64,000 nucleotides of DNA from Chitinibacter bivalviorum (GCF_013403565.1 NZ_CP058627.1:930001-994000); one strand, 5' to 3'; positions 1-9,186 are shown, numbered from the stretch's first letter. Numbers and translations are program-made. Notes: a model not told the origin generated them from the letters alone.

Positions 1-176
1 TTGAGCTGATAAAAACGTATATTGCCGCGGGTGTTTTGCGTCAACGCACTGCTGTGTAACGTCGCTTGGGTCGTGGCTTGGGCGATGTCTTGAGTGATGT
101 CTTGGGTAATCGCTTGGGAGATTGCTTGCGCGAAGAGCGCTTGTGCTGTTTCATAAGCTTGTTTGGGCGCACTCAT
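1..176 (-). CDS. bufC: BufC-type DUF2063 protein, N-terminal part only (runs off the window start)
   Basis: Open frame from an ATG at 176 to the left edge, 58 codons seen, no stop. The ATG overlaps the bufB stop as ATGA, so the two are translationally coupled. Position after a DUF692 gene, and the start MSAPKQAYETAQALFAQAI, fit the putative DNA-binding/partner subunit DUF2063 (BufC/HvfC), which presents the precursor peptide to the MNIO enzyme. The stretch after residue 17 is an unusual run of four-residue units (QAIT, QDIT, QDIA, QATT) that is not typical of the family. The assignment rests mainly on gene order because most of the protein is outside the window. Confidence 0.6.
   Translation of the reverse strand, partial: MSAPKQAYETAQALFAQAISQAITQDITQDIAQATTQATLHSSALTQNTRGNIRFYQL
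63..134. repeat. Six imperfect 12-bp tandem repeats inside the bufC reading frame
   Basis: Units start at 63, 75, 87, 99, 111 and 123, each built on nCTTGnGnnAT or a close variant on the plus strand. Because 12 is a multiple of three, unit gain or loss would keep the frame and only add or remove a Gln-x-Ile/Thr-Thr-like tetrapeptide. Confidence 0.75.
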
Positions 177-1015
177 TGCGGACACCTATTTTGCTCGCCG
201 TATTGTGCTTGGCAAAACTGTACCAAGCTTTGATAGTCGGTATACAGCTCGGGCCAGCTCGGTAAATGCGTGTCTCGCTCTAGCAGCACGGGAAGTGGGC
301 CACAAACTTTCAAGACGTCAGCCAGCAATTGCCAAACAGCGTCACAAGGCGGTGCACCATGGGTGTCAATTGCGACATCGTCGATCATTTCAAATCCAGC
401 AATATGGATTTCCCCGACTGCCGCTAGCGGTAATTTAGCAATTTCAGAATACGGGTCTACCCCGAGATTGATTTGATTGACATAGAGGTTATTAACATCG
501 AGCAAAATGCCGCAGCCTGTTTTTTGAACCAGATGGGCTAGTAATTCCGCTTCCGAATATATTTCCCCTTTGAATTGAATACTGGTCGACACATTTTCCA
601 GCAAGATTCGTCGCTGCAATTTGTTTTGAACGTGGTCGATGTGTTCAACGAGCTTCTCAAGTACACCTTCTAGCCGGGGTAGGGGTAGTAGATCGGGAAA
701 AACCTGCGCGCCATAGCGATTCCAAGCCAAATGCTCAGATACGGATTGAGGTTCAATCTCGTCGACCAAATTGACTAACTGCTGTAGATGTCGCGTCGAG
801 ATGGTTTGATTGCCCAGCCCAAGACCAACGCCGTGCAGGCTGATCGGATAATGCGATCTTAAATGGCGCAAAGTGGCCATAGGTGCGCCACCGCCAAAGT
901 AATTTTCGCTGTGCACTTCCCACCATGCCACCTCAGGCATTTGCGCCAGCACCTCGGGCAAATGGGGCGTGCGTAGGCCTAGTCCGGCTTTTTGGGGTAG
1001 GGTATTGGTTTGCAT
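173..1015 (-). CDS. bufB: BufB, DUF692/MNIO-family iron-dependent peptide-modifying oxidase
   Basis: 280 residues, the usual length of the UPF0276/DUF692 family. The TIM-barrel landmarks are visible in order: GLGLRTPH near the start, VHSENYFG, SEHLAW, LLENVST, LLDVNNLYVN, EIHIAGF, DTHGAPP and LLERDTH; the His, Asp and Glu residues in these are the metal ligands of multinuclear non-heme iron oxidases. In characterised bufferin systems this enzyme, with BufC, oxidises cysteines of the BufA precursor, and the product binds copper. It lies downstream of two bufA genes and overlaps bufC by 4 bp. Function is inferred from family and operon. Confidence 0.88.
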   Translation of the reverse strand: MQTNTLPQKAGLGLRTPHLPEVLAQMPEVAWWEVHSENYFGGGAPMATLRHLRSHYPISLHGVGLGLGNQTISTRHLQQLVNLVDEIEPQSVSEHLAWNRYGAQVFPDLLPLPRLEGVLEKLVEHIDHVQNKLQRRILLENVSTSIQFKGEIYSEAELLAHLVQKTGCGILLDVNNLYVNQINLGVDPYSEIAKLPLAAVGEIHIAGFEMIDDVAIDTHGAPPCDAVWQLLADVLKVCGPLPVLLERDTHLPSWPELYTDYQSLVQFCQAQYGEQNRCPQ

Positions 1016-1060
1016 GTATTGTTTAATCAGTGTTTTGAGGTGGTACGCTGCCGGGTATGT

Positions 1061-1090
1061 GCGCGATCAAGTTGGTCAATATGATCGCGC
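1061..1090 (-). other. Stem-loop between bufA and bufB
   Basis: A perfect 9-bp inverted repeat, GCGCGATCA at 1061-1069 and TGATCGCGC at 1082-1090, with a 12-nt loop; short flanking CGGG/CCCG arms can extend it. There is no T-run after it on the minus strand, so it is more likely an mRNA 3'-end stabiliser or partial attenuator separating abundant precursor message from the enzyme message than a full terminator. Confidence 0.5.
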
Positions 1091-1099
1091 GCCCGATGT

Positions 1100-1351
1100 T
1101 TACATGGCCTTGAGGCTGCCCTTCATTTCAACGCACGTGCCTTTGGCGACATATTTCCACTCTTTGCCATCCATGTCTTTGGCGGCTTGCCCTGCACAGG
1201 CGTGACCATTGCCGGCGCAATCGTTACCTGCGGCCTTGGCGATGCCGTAGCATTTTTCTTTCCCGGCGGCATCGCTGGCGCTAGCGGGTTGAGCAGCTAC
1301 AGCCAAAACAGCGGCCATTGCTGAAGCGAGAATGAGTTGTTTTTTTTCCAT
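1100..1351 (-). CDS. bufA: BufA bufferin precursor (DUF2282), copy 1
   Basis: 83 residues: a cleavable signal peptide (MEKKQLILASAMAAVLAVA, cut expected near ASA/SDA), then a small domain with four cysteines in EKCYG, NDCAG, HACAG and GTCVEM. That Cys pattern with EKCxGIAKAxxNDC is the DUF2282 bufferin core that MNIO enzymes modify. A good AGGGG ribosome site precedes the ATG. The peptide would be exported and is expected to buffer copper in the periplasm. It is closely similar to the next copy upstream, so this is a local duplication. Confidence 0.85.
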   Translation of the reverse strand: MEKKQLILASAMAAVLAVAAQPASASDAAGKEKCYGIAKAAGNDCAGNGHACAGQAAKDMDGKEWKYVAKGTCVEMKGSLKAM

Positions 1352-1431
1352 GATGTACCCCTAAGTGGTAGTGATTTTATGTTATGTGAACAAAAGTGCT
1401 TAAAACGAAGAGAAGGCAAGGCCAGCGCTCA

Positions 1432-1680
1432 TTACATCGGTTTGAGCGTGCCCTTCATCTCCATGCAGGTGCCTGCCGCGACATGCTTCCATTCTTTGCC
1501 ATCGAAGTCTTTAGACGCCTGACCTTTGCAAGAGTGCCCATTACCAGCGCAATCATTACCACCTGCTTTGGCAATGCCATAGCATTTCTCATTGCTCATA
1601 TCCGCAGCGAATGTGCTCTGCGCAGCCATTGCCAAGACGGCACTCATGGCGGATGCTAGAACTAGTTGTTTCTTATTCAT
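1432..1680 (-). CDS. bufA: BufA bufferin precursor (DUF2282), copy 2
   Basis: 82 residues, promoter-proximal gene of the operon, preceded by GGAGAGA. Signal peptide [19 protein letters not shown] followed by the same four-Cys layout as the next gene (EKCYG, NDCAG, HSCKG, GTCMEM). The paralogues keep all Cys and the FDGKEWK/MDGKEWK segment but differ in linker residues (for example HSCKGQ against HACAGQ). As in known bufferins, the unmodified signal peptide and Cys core suggest a secreted, post-translationally modified copper-binding peptide. Confidence 0.85.
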   Translation of the reverse strand: MNKKQLVLASAMSAVLAMAAQSTFAADMSNEKCYGIAKAGGNDCAGNGHSCKGQASKDFDGKEWKHVAAGTCMEMKGTLKPM

Positions 1681-1825
1681 GATGTCTCTCCGATGATGTG
1701 AAAATCAGTGTCTACGCTAGACAATGATGTAGTCGCACCTTGATCACGGTTATTACATCGAAACTCAATAAAAGATGAAGAAGTTGGCCATCTTTATGAT
1801 TTTAAAAATAAAATAAATTAACGGA

Positions 1826-1850
1826 CAAGAAAAAGGCCACCGAAGTGGCC
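1826..1850 (-). terminator. Intrinsic terminator of serB
   Basis: On the minus strand GGCCAC-TTCG-GTGGCC is followed directly by TTTTTCTT. The stem is a perfect 6 bp closed by a UUCG tetraloop, 8 bp after the serB stop. Confidence 0.85.
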
Positions 1851-1857
1851 GTGAGAT

Positions 1858-2706
1858 TTAGCAAAAATAATTGAGCACGCCTTCCATGCCCACCGTATTG
1901 ATGACATAGGGCGCTTCGGCCTGCACTTTAGGCTTGGCGTGCAATGCGACCCCAAAGCCCGCGGCATGCAGCATGGGTAAATCATTTGCGCCATCACCCA
2001 TTGCCACCACTTGATTTTCGCGCAGGCCCAAGGCTTCACGGTGGGCGATCAGCTCATTGCGCTTGCGTTCCGCATTGATGATGTCGCCAACGACACGACC
2101 CGTGAGCTTGCCATCAACGACTTCAAGTACATTCGCGATCGCATAATCAAGCCCGAGGCGAGCTTTTAATTTATCGGTGAAGAAAGTAAAGCCACCCGAA
2201 ATCAGTAGTGATTTGGCGCCTGCCGCTTTAAAGCCATTAAGCATGGTTTCTGCGCCTGGCATCAATTGCAGGCGCTCTTCGTAAACGCGATTGAGCGCTG
2301 TTTCTTCCAGTCCGGCCAATAGGGCGACACGGCGGGTCAGACTTTCATTAAAGTCGAGTTCGCCTCGCATCGCCGCTGCAGTAATTTCTGCAACTTGAGG
2401 TTTGATGCCAAACATATCGGCGATTTCATCAATGCATTCGATCGTGATCAGCGTTGAATCCATGTCCATCACAATGAGGCCAATGTCGCGAACGCTGATG
2501 TCTTCGGGAATAAAAGCGTAATCGAGCTGATTGGATTCGCAAAAATCGGCAACCGCCTCAGTGTTTTCTAGCTCCGCACCGTGCAGCTTAAAAGCGTGTT
2601 GAGAATGTTGATGCACGGTTTCAATGCTATGCGCACCCGCGAGGCGAGCAAGCTGTTTCAGGTGCTGTGTTTCAATATGCGGAGCTTGGATAACAAGGCG
2701 GTACAT
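1858..2706 (-). CDS. serB: Phosphoserine phosphatase SerB
   Basis: 282 residues; last step of serine synthesis, phosphoserine to serine, cytoplasmic. HAD-superfamily motif I is MDMDSTLITIECIDEIAD (residues about 79-96) with the DxDST nucleophile, motif II SGGFTFF, and motif III GDGANDLPML. The N-terminal 75 residues resemble an ACT-like domain, giving the longer SerB form. It is the last gene of a minus-strand group after a membrane protein gene (18-bp gap) and ends at a clear terminator. Confidence 0.95.
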   Translation of the reverse strand: MYRLVIQAPHIETQHLKQLARLAGAHSIETVHQHSQHAFKLHGAELENTEAVADFCESNQLDYAFIPEDISVRDIGLIVMDMDSTLITIECIDEIADMFGIKPQVAEITAAAMRGELDFNESLTRRVALLAGLEETALNRVYEERLQLMPGAETMLNGFKAAGAKSLLISGGFTFFTDKLKARLGLDYAIANVLEVVDGKLTGRVVGDIINAERKRNELIAHREALGLRENQVVAMGDGANDLPMLHAAGFGVALHAKPKVQAEAPYVINTVGMEGVLNYFC

Positions 2707-2724
2707 GGATTTCTCAGATGAAAG

Positions 2725-3744
2725 TTAAGGAGTGGTTTTGGAATTGAGTAATTCGTAAATCATGGCAAAAAAAGCGGCGATCAACGCACCTAATAAGGTT
2801 TCAATGACCCGCATTTCAGCCGCGTGTTGTGCGGTATGTCCGTGTATACCCAGTAATGCCAACAACACGTACATGATAAATGTGATCAGAGCAGCAACAT
2901 ACATTAAGCCGTTGGCGAATGCGACAGGAACAAAGGCGCCAGCGACGATTGCTAATCCGAGCAGTGTCCAGCTCGATGCCGCAGGAAATACCAACGCCCA
3001 TGCCAATATTGACGCCAGCAATACCCCAATCAAGCGCAGCCAGATCGTTGAGCTGGTGCGATCAGGCTCCGGCCTAAATACCATCAGCGTTGTAACTGCG
3101 GCGATATTCGGTGCCAGCAAATGAAAACTATGAGCGGCAAAAAAACTACTGACGCAGGCAAAGCCTAAAAATACGCCAAAGGTGATGCCCGCTTTATGTC
3201 CTGCACGAAGTTGCAGCCAGTCATTTCGCCAATGCGGGGTGATTGCGGCTGCAATTGGATTATTCATGCGTGGTGCAAATGCAGTACTAAGTAGCATGGT
3301 GCAGCTGGCCCCAGCTAGATACATCGGCAATATTTCGCTGGTAATTAAGCTGCCTGGGTAGGCGACCAGATAAGCAGCCGCCAGCATGCGCAGCTTTAAA
3401 TCCAGTGCAAAGCCAGCCGCTAAGCTGCTACCAATAAAACTCAATAAAACCACCAAGCCGATCAACCAGGGTAGCCAAAAGTCATTGATGGCCATGCTTA
3501 GCGCGGCAGCGCAAACGATGAGGACATTGCCGACTAGCATGCTTTCCAAGCGTAGGCGACGTGTGCTGCCGATGTCCATAAAGAGACTAACAATTATGCC
3601 GAAGCCAGCAAATGCGGCCTGTTTGCTATGGCCTTGAGAAATTAGCCAACACAAGGGCAAGCCAAAAGCGAGTGCACCCAAAAACATACGGGAACGATGA
3701 AATGGGTTGCGACTCGGTTTTAGTAGCGAGAACCAATTGGGCAT
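2725..3744 (-). CDS. FUSC-type inner-membrane protein, possible aromatic-acid or similar exporter
   Basis: 339 residues with about ten hydrophobic segments in two similar halves (for example 23-36, 45-57, 70-113, 120-150, then 187-335), the layout of the fusaric-acid-resistance/FUSC superfamily. It lacks the large cytoplasmic insert of AaeB and so is the short form. The start MPNWFSLLKPSRNPFHRSR leaves a positively charged N-terminus inside. It sits between a SEC-C protein and serB with short gaps, so co-transcription is likely, but there is no obvious functional link and the substrate cannot be named. Confidence 0.65.
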   Translation of the reverse strand: MPNWFSLLKPSRNPFHRSRMFLGALAFGLPLCWLISQGHSKQAAFAGFGIIVSLFMDIGSTRRLRLESMLVGNVLIVCAAALSMAINDFWLPWLIGLVVLLSFIGSSLAAGFALDLKLRMLAAAYLVAYPGSLITSEILPMYLAGASCTMLLSTAFAPRMNNPIAAAITPHWRNDWLQLRAGHKAGITFGVFLGFACVSSFFAAHSFHLLAPNIAAVTTLMVFRPEPDRTSSTIWLRLIGVLLASILAWALVFPAASSWTLLGLAIVAGAFVPVAFANGLMYVAALITFIMYVLLALLGIHGHTAQHAAEMRVIETLLGALIAAFFAMIYELLNSKTTP

Positions 3745-3765
3745 ACTTATTTTGTGCGGGCTGAA

Positions 3766-4500
3766 TTAAGCGCCATGACACTTTTTAAATTTCTTGCCAG
3801 AGCCGCAATGGCATGGGTCGTTGCGGCCGACTTTGGGCTCTTCGCGAACAACTTGTTCTACTTTGCCAAATTTCTCTTCGAGCACGTAATACATCACGTC
3901 TTCAATATGCCAAGGCAATTCAGATACACGTTCTTGACGCTCTTTGGTACTCAATAACTTTAATGGTTCCGCGCCCACTTCATCGCTTGGGCTTTGATCG
4001 GCATCATCGGCTTCACTTGCTGCAAGGGCGAGGATTTTTTCCACGGCGCTATCGAGCTCAGCATTGGCTTCGAGTAAATCATCCCAAGCTTCAGAGCGAG
4101 CTTCGATGCCCGCAAAAAAGCCAGAGGCCCAGTAAACGCCGCTGGTTTCCTGCCATTTTTCATCTTGATCCTCATCGGACAAAATCACCGGAACATACAG
4201 TGGGTTTTCACCTGGATTGTCACGGCGATTGACTGAAAAAGCCGCTTTGATGCTCGCTGCGTGCTGGCGAATTAAGCCGAAAATCTCATCCGCTTCCGCA
4301 TGATCGTCAAACTCGGGCGGCGTACCTGCAAAAATAGCAGGTAGCCATTCTTCTTCCGGTACTTCTTCAGGGCCAATGGCCAAGGCCACGAGAAAACCAT
4401 CGAGCATTTCGATGTCCATGGTTTCAGCTGGCGTGCGCGGTGACATTAAAAAGCCATCGAGCTGCTCGAGTTGGTCGTCAGTGAGTAGTTGTTGCTTCAT
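3766..4500 (-). CDS. YecA/UPF0149 family protein with C-terminal SEC-C zinc motif
   Basis: 244 residues. The N-terminal 190 residues are acidic and match the YecA fold ([22 protein letters not shown]..., ALAIGPEEV). The C-terminus ends in [20 protein letters not shown], a complete SEC-C zinc motif (CxC...CH) like the end of SecA. Such proteins are associated with the ribosome or translation machinery in a few studied cases; the role here is unknown. The upstream acetyltransferase gene overlaps its start by 23 bp. Confidence 0.8.
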   Translation of the reverse strand: MKQQLLTDDQLEQLDGFLMSPRTPAETMDIEMLDGFLVALAIGPEEVPEEEWLPAIFAGTPPEFDDHAEADEIFGLIRQHAASIKAAFSVNRRDNPGENPLYVPVILSDEDQDEKWQETSGVYWASGFFAGIEARSEAWDDLLEANAELDSAVEKILALAASEADDADQSPSDEVGAEPLKLLSTKERQERVSELPWHIEDVMYYVLEEKFGKVEQVVREEPKVGRNDPCHCGSGKKFKKCHGA

Positions 4501-4960
4501 ATTTAATTTTCCATTTTGTCAGATCAGCAACTAGCCACTCGCTAAAATCACTGTCTTGGCTGCGAAAGCCATGTTCGATAAAAAAGAGTTTTGCTCCCAA
4601 GGTGCTATGGACTTGCAGGGTTGTTATATCGAGGCATTGGGCATTCAATGCCATTTCAGCCAATAAGGCGCGACCAATGCCGCGGCGCTGCCATTCAGGC
4701 TGGACATAAAACAACTTCACTTCCCCATCTTGGTTAAATTGTGCCGTACCAATCACTTCATCCGCCATTTGGCACACTAGAGTAATTGCATGATTGGCAT
4801 CAGGTTCATTCAGTTGCGCCAGCGCTGACTCATTACAAGCATCAATTTGCTCGGGCAAAGCGGCGTGATCACGGATATCAGCCGCTTCAATCGCCGCGGT
4901 GATGAGCAAACGTGTTGGCACAAGATCTTTTTCTTGAATAGGGCGAATAATCATAGGCAT
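4478..4960 (-). CDS. GNAT-family N-acetyltransferase
   Basis: 160 residues from the chosen ATG ([12 protein letters not shown]...). The acetyl-CoA loop is [20 protein letters not shown] (R/QxxGxG/A type) and is followed by the usual beta-strand and FFIEHGFR, so the fold is complete. An upstream in-frame ATG at 5008 would add 16 residues, but a TATAAT lies at 4967-4972 between the two, and GNAT domains normally begin with IRPxxxxD, so the shorter form is preferred. First gene of the group that runs through the YecA-like gene to serB. Substrate unknown. Confidence 0.75.
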   Translation of the reverse strand: MPMIIRPIQEKDLVPTRLLITAAIEAADIRDHAALPEQIDACNESALAQLNEPDANHAITLVCQMADEVIGTAQFNQDGEVKLFYVQPEWQRRGIGRALLAEMALNAQCLDITTLQVHSTLGAKLFFIEHGFRSQDSDFSEWLVADLTKWKIKYEATTTH

Positions 4961-4966
4961 GGCCCA

Positions 4967-4972
4967 ATTATA
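4967..4972 (-). promoter_or_regulatory. Candidate -10 box for the GNAT-serB gene group
   Basis: Perfect TATAAT on the minus strand, 6 bp before the chosen ATG at 4960; no good -35 at 17 bp. Transcription would begin at about the start codon and give a leaderless message, which is possible but makes the call tentative. Confidence 0.35.
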
Positions 4973-5143
4973 CCTTTTGTTCTGCTTTGCGCGGGAAAGT
5001 GCGTGCACTCATGGCTAGATGACATTGATAGGAAGGGTTGGTGTGGCTTGAGTGGCTAAATGCTTACATAGAAATATCATCAATTTGGGTTTCATGGCAT
5101 ATTGTGCCGAACAAATAACGCGAAATTCCCGTCAGGAAAATAT

Positions 5144-6256
5144 ATGTCGTTTGGCCGCGCACAGGCTCTAACTCTAAGTTTTTTAGCAATCACCTCCGCT
5201 GTTGCAATTGAGCAAAGCAGCATTTCATTTTTAATCCAGAATGCGGAGCAATTAGCATCTGGCGCAACTAAGGAAGGCACTTTGATTTCGGGTGCTCGGC
5301 CTTTACATCGTGGAGTGAGTGGTGCCGACGTATTGCAAGCTAAGCAGCGCATGAATGAAATTGGTTTTCCGATGGCGCTGAACGATCAGTTTGATCCAGA
5401 GCTGGATGCGAATGTGCGCGAATACCAGCTGGGTATGAATATGAAAGAAGATGGGATTATTGATAAGCAAACCCGCTTCAATCTTAATTTAACCGATGCA
5501 AGACGCCGTGAATTGCTGCTGTGGCAGATACCCCAGATGCAAGCCCTCAATCGACAGGCGCCTGTGCGATATATTGTGGTCAATATTCCAGCTTACACAT
5601 TAACTGCTTATGAAAATGAAAAGACAGTCTTAATATCTAAAGTGATCATTGGTAAAAGTGATCGCGAGACGCCTTTACTTCGCACGCAAATCCAGGCCAT
5701 TAAATACAACCCCGATTGGCATGTGCCACCGGTCGTTATTCAAAATGATCTGATTAAGGATGGCAAACTCAATCTGAGCAAAATTCAGAAGCATCATTTA
5801 CGTATGAGCGACAGCAATGGGAATGAAGTAAACCCCGCCGAAATTGCAGCGTCAGGGGAAACTAATTTTGCGCGCTATCGTTATTCGCAAGACGCGGGTG
5901 CTAAAAATGCGCTGGGCCGCTTAAAGTTTGAGCTCAGCAATAGCAATGGTATATATCTGCACGATACGCCGAGCAAAGGCATTTTCGGCAAGGAAAATCG
6001 TGCAGCCTCATCAGGGTGTGTTCGAGTGCAGGAATGGCAAGCGCTGGCAGCATGGGTGCTCAATGTCAAACCCGCCATCATAGGTAAACGCATCAGCGAA
6101 GGCCGTACCTACACCGAAGCCTTGGCTGAGCCGGTACGTGTCTACTTTGTGTACTGGCCGGCACAAATAGAAGCTGGGAAAGTGCGTTGGTATGATGACA
6201 TTTATGGCTTGTATCAAAGCAATAAAGGGGTTAATCCAGCACTCGTGACCCAGTAA
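5144..6256 (+). CDS. L,D-transpeptidase of the YcbB (LdtD) type
   Basis: 370 residues. The start at 5144 is preceded by AGGAA at good spacing and gives a signal peptide (MSFGRAQALTLSFLAITSAV), so the protein acts in the periplasm. A peptidoglycan-binding-like domain lies around residues 60-125 (RGVSGADVLQAKQRM..., FQ-like VREYQLGM). The YkuD catalytic domain follows, from VRYIVVNIPAYTLTAY to the active site YLHDTPSKGIFG...SSGCVRV; the Cys is the nucleophile. It would make 3-3 peptidoglycan cross-links. Divergent from the GNAT gene; no partner gene nearby. Confidence 0.88.
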   Translation: MSFGRAQALTLSFLAITSAVAIEQSSISFLIQNAEQLASGATKEGTLISGARPLHRGVSGADVLQAKQRMNEIGFPMALNDQFDPELDANVREYQLGMNMKEDGIIDKQTRFNLNLTDARRRELLLWQIPQMQALNRQAPVRYIVVNIPAYTLTAYENEKTVLISKVIIGKSDRETPLLRTQIQAIKYNPDWHVPPVVIQNDLIKDGKLNLSKIQKHHLRMSDSNGNEVNPAEIAASGETNFARYRYSQDAGAKNALGRLKFELSNSNGIYLHDTPSKGIFGKENRAASSGCVRVQEWQALAAWVLNVKPAIIGKRISEGRTYTEALAEPVRVYFVYWPAQIEAGKVRWYDDIYGLYQSNKGVNPALVTQ

Positions 6257-6368
6257 GCCCCATGGCATTCATTGCGTTTTGGCCTAGAGCCTAATTGATG
6301 GCATCTGATAGGGTGTTAACGAATTCATTTGCATAATCCTTGAGCAAGCTTTGTATGCCTGTTTGAAA

Positions 6369-8150
6369 TTACGCAATTTCAACGCGATTTTTGCCATTTT
6401 TCTTCGCGCGATACATCGCCGAATCAGCACGGCTCAGTACCGCGTCTCGCGCTTCATCTAGGCCCACTAATGTGATGCCAGCGCTAAAAGTAATCAGCAC
6501 TTTTTCATTTTCATGCATAAAAAAGCGTTTGGTCAGTTCGCGCTGGACTCGTTGCATGACGACTGTGCCTTCTTCTAGCGTCGTGCCAGGCATCAAAATG
6601 ACAAACTCTTCTCCGCCGTAACGCGCTACGGTATCGGTTGGGCGCAGTAGCTCTTTAACAACATTAACCAGGTGCTGCAAGGCTTTATCGCCCGCTGCAT
6701 GCCCCAGGCTGTCATTGAGTTTTTTGAAGTTGTCGATATCGAGCAATGATAGGGCTAATGGTGCTTCGCTGCGCTGAGCGCGGGCAATTTCGACTTGGTA
6801 GGCGTCTTCCAATCCGCGACGGTTGAGTGCGCCTGTGAGTTGATCTTCGCGAACCTTATCGCTGAGGCTGGTGAGTTCTTTCTCTAGTTCAATCACGCGC
6901 GAATGGGCTTGGTCGGCTTGGCGCCGAGCTTCAAGCAGGTCATCTCGGGAGCGCATTACGTCGATTTGCATGCTGCGCGTATCTTGCATCAAGTCTTCCA
7001 TGACATGACGGATACTGGTTAGATCGTTGGCTTCTTCGATCTTGCTCGCATATTGCGTGATTTTATTATGGTAATTGTCGGTGCTTTGCGACATTAAACC
7101 CAGGCGATCGATAAAGGACGCGAGCATCGTTTTGAGTACCGATTGCGCTTCGACCAAGCTGTGTTTTACTTGGCTTTGTTTGAACATCACTTCTTTTAAG
7201 CCCGCTTCCGCATCGTACAGCACGCGCATGTCGAGTGGCTGCGCCATGATGGCTTGCACAACCGCAATTTGCCCACGTACCCAGTCATCGTCAATCACGA
7301 TTTCTGCGATATTGTCAGTGAGTAAACGCAATAGGCGCATCAAACCATCGGCAAGACGATCTTCCTGATCGTTTTGTAGTTCCAGTTTGAGCCAGAACTT
7401 ACGCAGGCGTGGCAGCCATTTTTGCATTTCAGCTTGGGTATTGACGGCCTTGGCTTCTGCCGCGATGACTAAGGTTTCTTGCTGTAAATCTGGGTTATGG
7501 AGTAGCCGTGCAGCGAGGCCTAATTCAAGGGCCGTAATCGTCGAATCGCGCCATTCGCGCCAATCAATATTGTCTTCTGAGTTGGTACTGTTGGCTGTTG
7601 GTGTTGTATTGGGGGTGTTGGCGCCGACTGCATCAACGTTTGTAATGGTTGCAGCATCAATTCCAGTTTCAGACCAAGAGCTAATGAGGCTGCTGAGTTT
7701 ATTGTTGAGCTCGTTGGCATTATTGCCAAAGTTAAGCAAGACTCGATCTAAAGCTTCTTTTTTTCTGCTGGGCGGATAGCCTGGGTTGCGTAAATCCCAC
7801 TGCAAAATCAGGTCTTTGATTAAGTCAGCCCAGCCGCGCGTTAATTCAGAACTCCCGCCTTGACTATTGATGCAGCGAATAAGCTGATCAAATAGGGAGG
7901 CCCATTCTTCACGATTAATTAGCCGTTTGAGTTGCTCGATCTGCCGCTTCGCTTCGGGCGATTGGGAGTTGGTGCTTTCTAGGCTTTGGACTAATTCTTT
8001 GAGGCCTGGGTGCAGCTTTTCTTCGTCGCTCGACTGAGCGATCTCGTGATAAATCGCTTCGTAATGATCTGGCGAGGGCACCATGCGACGCATGGCAAGC
8101 TGCTTAAGCGTTTCACGTGCAATATCGGTGGGGTTGCTTAGTTTATCCAT
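6369..8150 (-). CDS. Diguanylate cyclase, soluble, with long helical N-terminal region
   Basis: 593 residues with no membrane segment. The last 165 residues are a GGDEF domain with an intact active site (RYGGEEF at about 508-514), DIDNFKKLND for metal and substrate, and an inhibitory I-site RPTD placed exactly five residues before GGEEF, so product feedback inhibition is expected. The first 400 residues are helix-rich, with a probable coiled coil just before GGDEF (about 385-430), and carry no domain I recognise; they probably sense a cytoplasmic signal. It should make c-di-GMP. Single-gene unit beside the ispH operon terminator. Confidence 0.9.
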   Translation of the reverse strand: MDKLSNPTDIARETLKQLAMRRMVPSPDHYEAIYHEIAQSSDEEKLHPGLKELVQSLESTNSQSPEAKRQIEQLKRLINREEWASLFDQLIRCINSQGGSSELTRGWADLIKDLILQWDLRNPGYPPSRKKEALDRVLLNFGNNANELNNKLSSLISSWSETGIDAATITNVDAVGANTPNTTPTANSTNSEDNIDWREWRDSTITALELGLAARLLHNPDLQQETLVIAAEAKAVNTQAEMQKWLPRLRKFWLKLELQNDQEDRLADGLMRLLRLLTDNIAEIVIDDDWVRGQIAVVQAIMAQPLDMRVLYDAEAGLKEVMFKQSQVKHSLVEAQSVLKTMLASFIDRLGLMSQSTDNYHNKITQYASKIEEANDLTSIRHVMEDLMQDTRSMQIDVMRSRDDLLEARRQADQAHSRVIELEKELTSLSDKVREDQLTGALNRRGLEDAYQVEIARAQRSEAPLALSLLDIDNFKKLNDSLGHAAGDKALQHLVNVVKELLRPTDTVARYGGEEFVILMPGTTLEEGTVVMQRVQRELTKRFFMHENEKVLITFSAGITLVGLDEARDAVLSRADSAMYRAKKNGKNRVEIA

Positions 8151-8207
8151 AGCTCGATTTAAGCGATTGGTTTGCCAAAGTATAGGTTGAATTTAGCGTG
8201 ATAAAAG

Positions 8208-8234
8208 CAAGAACGCCACGTAAAGTGGCGTTCT
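8208..8234 (-). terminator. Terminator of the ribF-ileS-lspA-ispH operon
   Basis: Perfect inverted repeat AGAACGCCAC / GTGGCGTTCT around a 5-nt loop, 20 bp after the ispH stop. On the minus strand it is followed by TTGCTTTT. The plus strand also has a T-run after it, so it can work in both directions. Confidence 0.8.
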
Positions 8235-8253
8235 ATTTTTTAGCGTGCTCGGT

Positions 8254-9186
8254 TTACACCAAGCCTTTCGGTAGGGCAAAAATAACGTTTTCTTCTACAC
8301 CTGACATTGATTCAACTGATTGCGCGCCAAATTCTTGGATTTTGGCAATGACACGTTTAACCAGTACATCGGGAGCGGATGCGCCTGCGGTAATGCCGAC
8401 TTTGCCTTTGCTCGCAAACCATTCGGCTTTAAGCTCGGTTTCGTTGTCGACCATATAAGCATCAATGCCCAAGCCTGCGCCCACTTCGCGTAGGCGGTTA
8501 GAGTTTGAGCTATTGGGCGAACCGACGACGACCAAAATATCAATGTCTTTCGCTAATTGCTTAACGGCATCTTGGCGATTTTGCGTGGCATAGCAAATGT
8601 CGTCTTTTTTCGGGCCAACAATTTGCGGGAAGCGCGCACGCAGTGCATTGATCACGACTTGCGCATCATCCACTGAAAGGGTGGTCTGCGTCACGTAAGA
8701 GAGCTTGGCTTCGTCTTTTACGGTCAGCGCCAGTACGTCTTTTTCATCTTCAACCAAATACATGCCGCCCGTGGCCTGACCCATCGTGCCTTCCACTTCG
8801 GGGTGTCCCTTGTGGCCGATCATGATGATTTCAAAACCCTGATCGTGCAGACGTTTGACTTCGGAGTGCACTTTGGTCACGAGCGGGCAAGTGGCATCGA
8901 AAATATGTAATCCGCGCTCAGCCGCTTCAGCACGCACAGCCTGTGAAACGCCGTGTGCCGAGAAAATCAGTGTGTTTCCCGAAGGTACATCAGCCAAGTC
9001 TTCAATAAAGATCGCGCCTTTAGCTTTTAGATCCTCAATGACGAATTTATTGTGCACGACTTCATGGCGCACATAGATTGGAGCGCCAAATTTATCGAGC
9101 GCTTTTTCTACGATGGCGATGGCGCGGTCAACACCAGCGCAAAAGCCACGAGGTTGGGCAAGAATAATATTCATGGGTTTATTCAT
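8254..9186 (-). CDS. ispH: 4-hydroxy-3-methylbut-2-enyl diphosphate reductase IspH
   Basis: 310 residues; final step of the MEP isoprenoid pathway, HMBPP to IPP and DMAPP, using a 4Fe-4S cluster. The three cluster Cys lie in [23 protein letters not shown] and [10 protein letters not shown], and the substrate-binding [11 protein letters not shown] is present. The ATG at 9186 ([14 protein letters not shown]) has an AGG site and overlaps the lspA stop by 8 bp; the later ATG at 9174 has no ribosome site. Last gene of the operon. Confidence 0.96.
   Translation of the reverse strand: MNKPMNIILAQPRGFCAGVDRAIAIVEKALDKFGAPIYVRHEVVHNKFVIEDLKAKGAIFIEDLADVPSGNTLIFSAHGVSQAVRAEAAERGLHIFDATCPLVTKVHSEVKRLHDQGFEIIMIGHKGHPEVEGTMGQATGGMYLVEDEKDVLALTVKDEAKLSYVTQTTLSVDDAQVVINALRARFPQIVGPKKDDICYATQNRQDAVKQLAKDIDILVVVGSPNSSNSNRLREVGAGLGIDAYMVDNETELKAEWFASKGKVGITAGASAPDVLVKRVIAKIQEFGAQSVESMSGVEENVIFALPKGLV

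Noticed and set aside
63..134. CRISPR-like short repeats
   Set aside because: The 12-bp units are contiguous, coding and without spacers.
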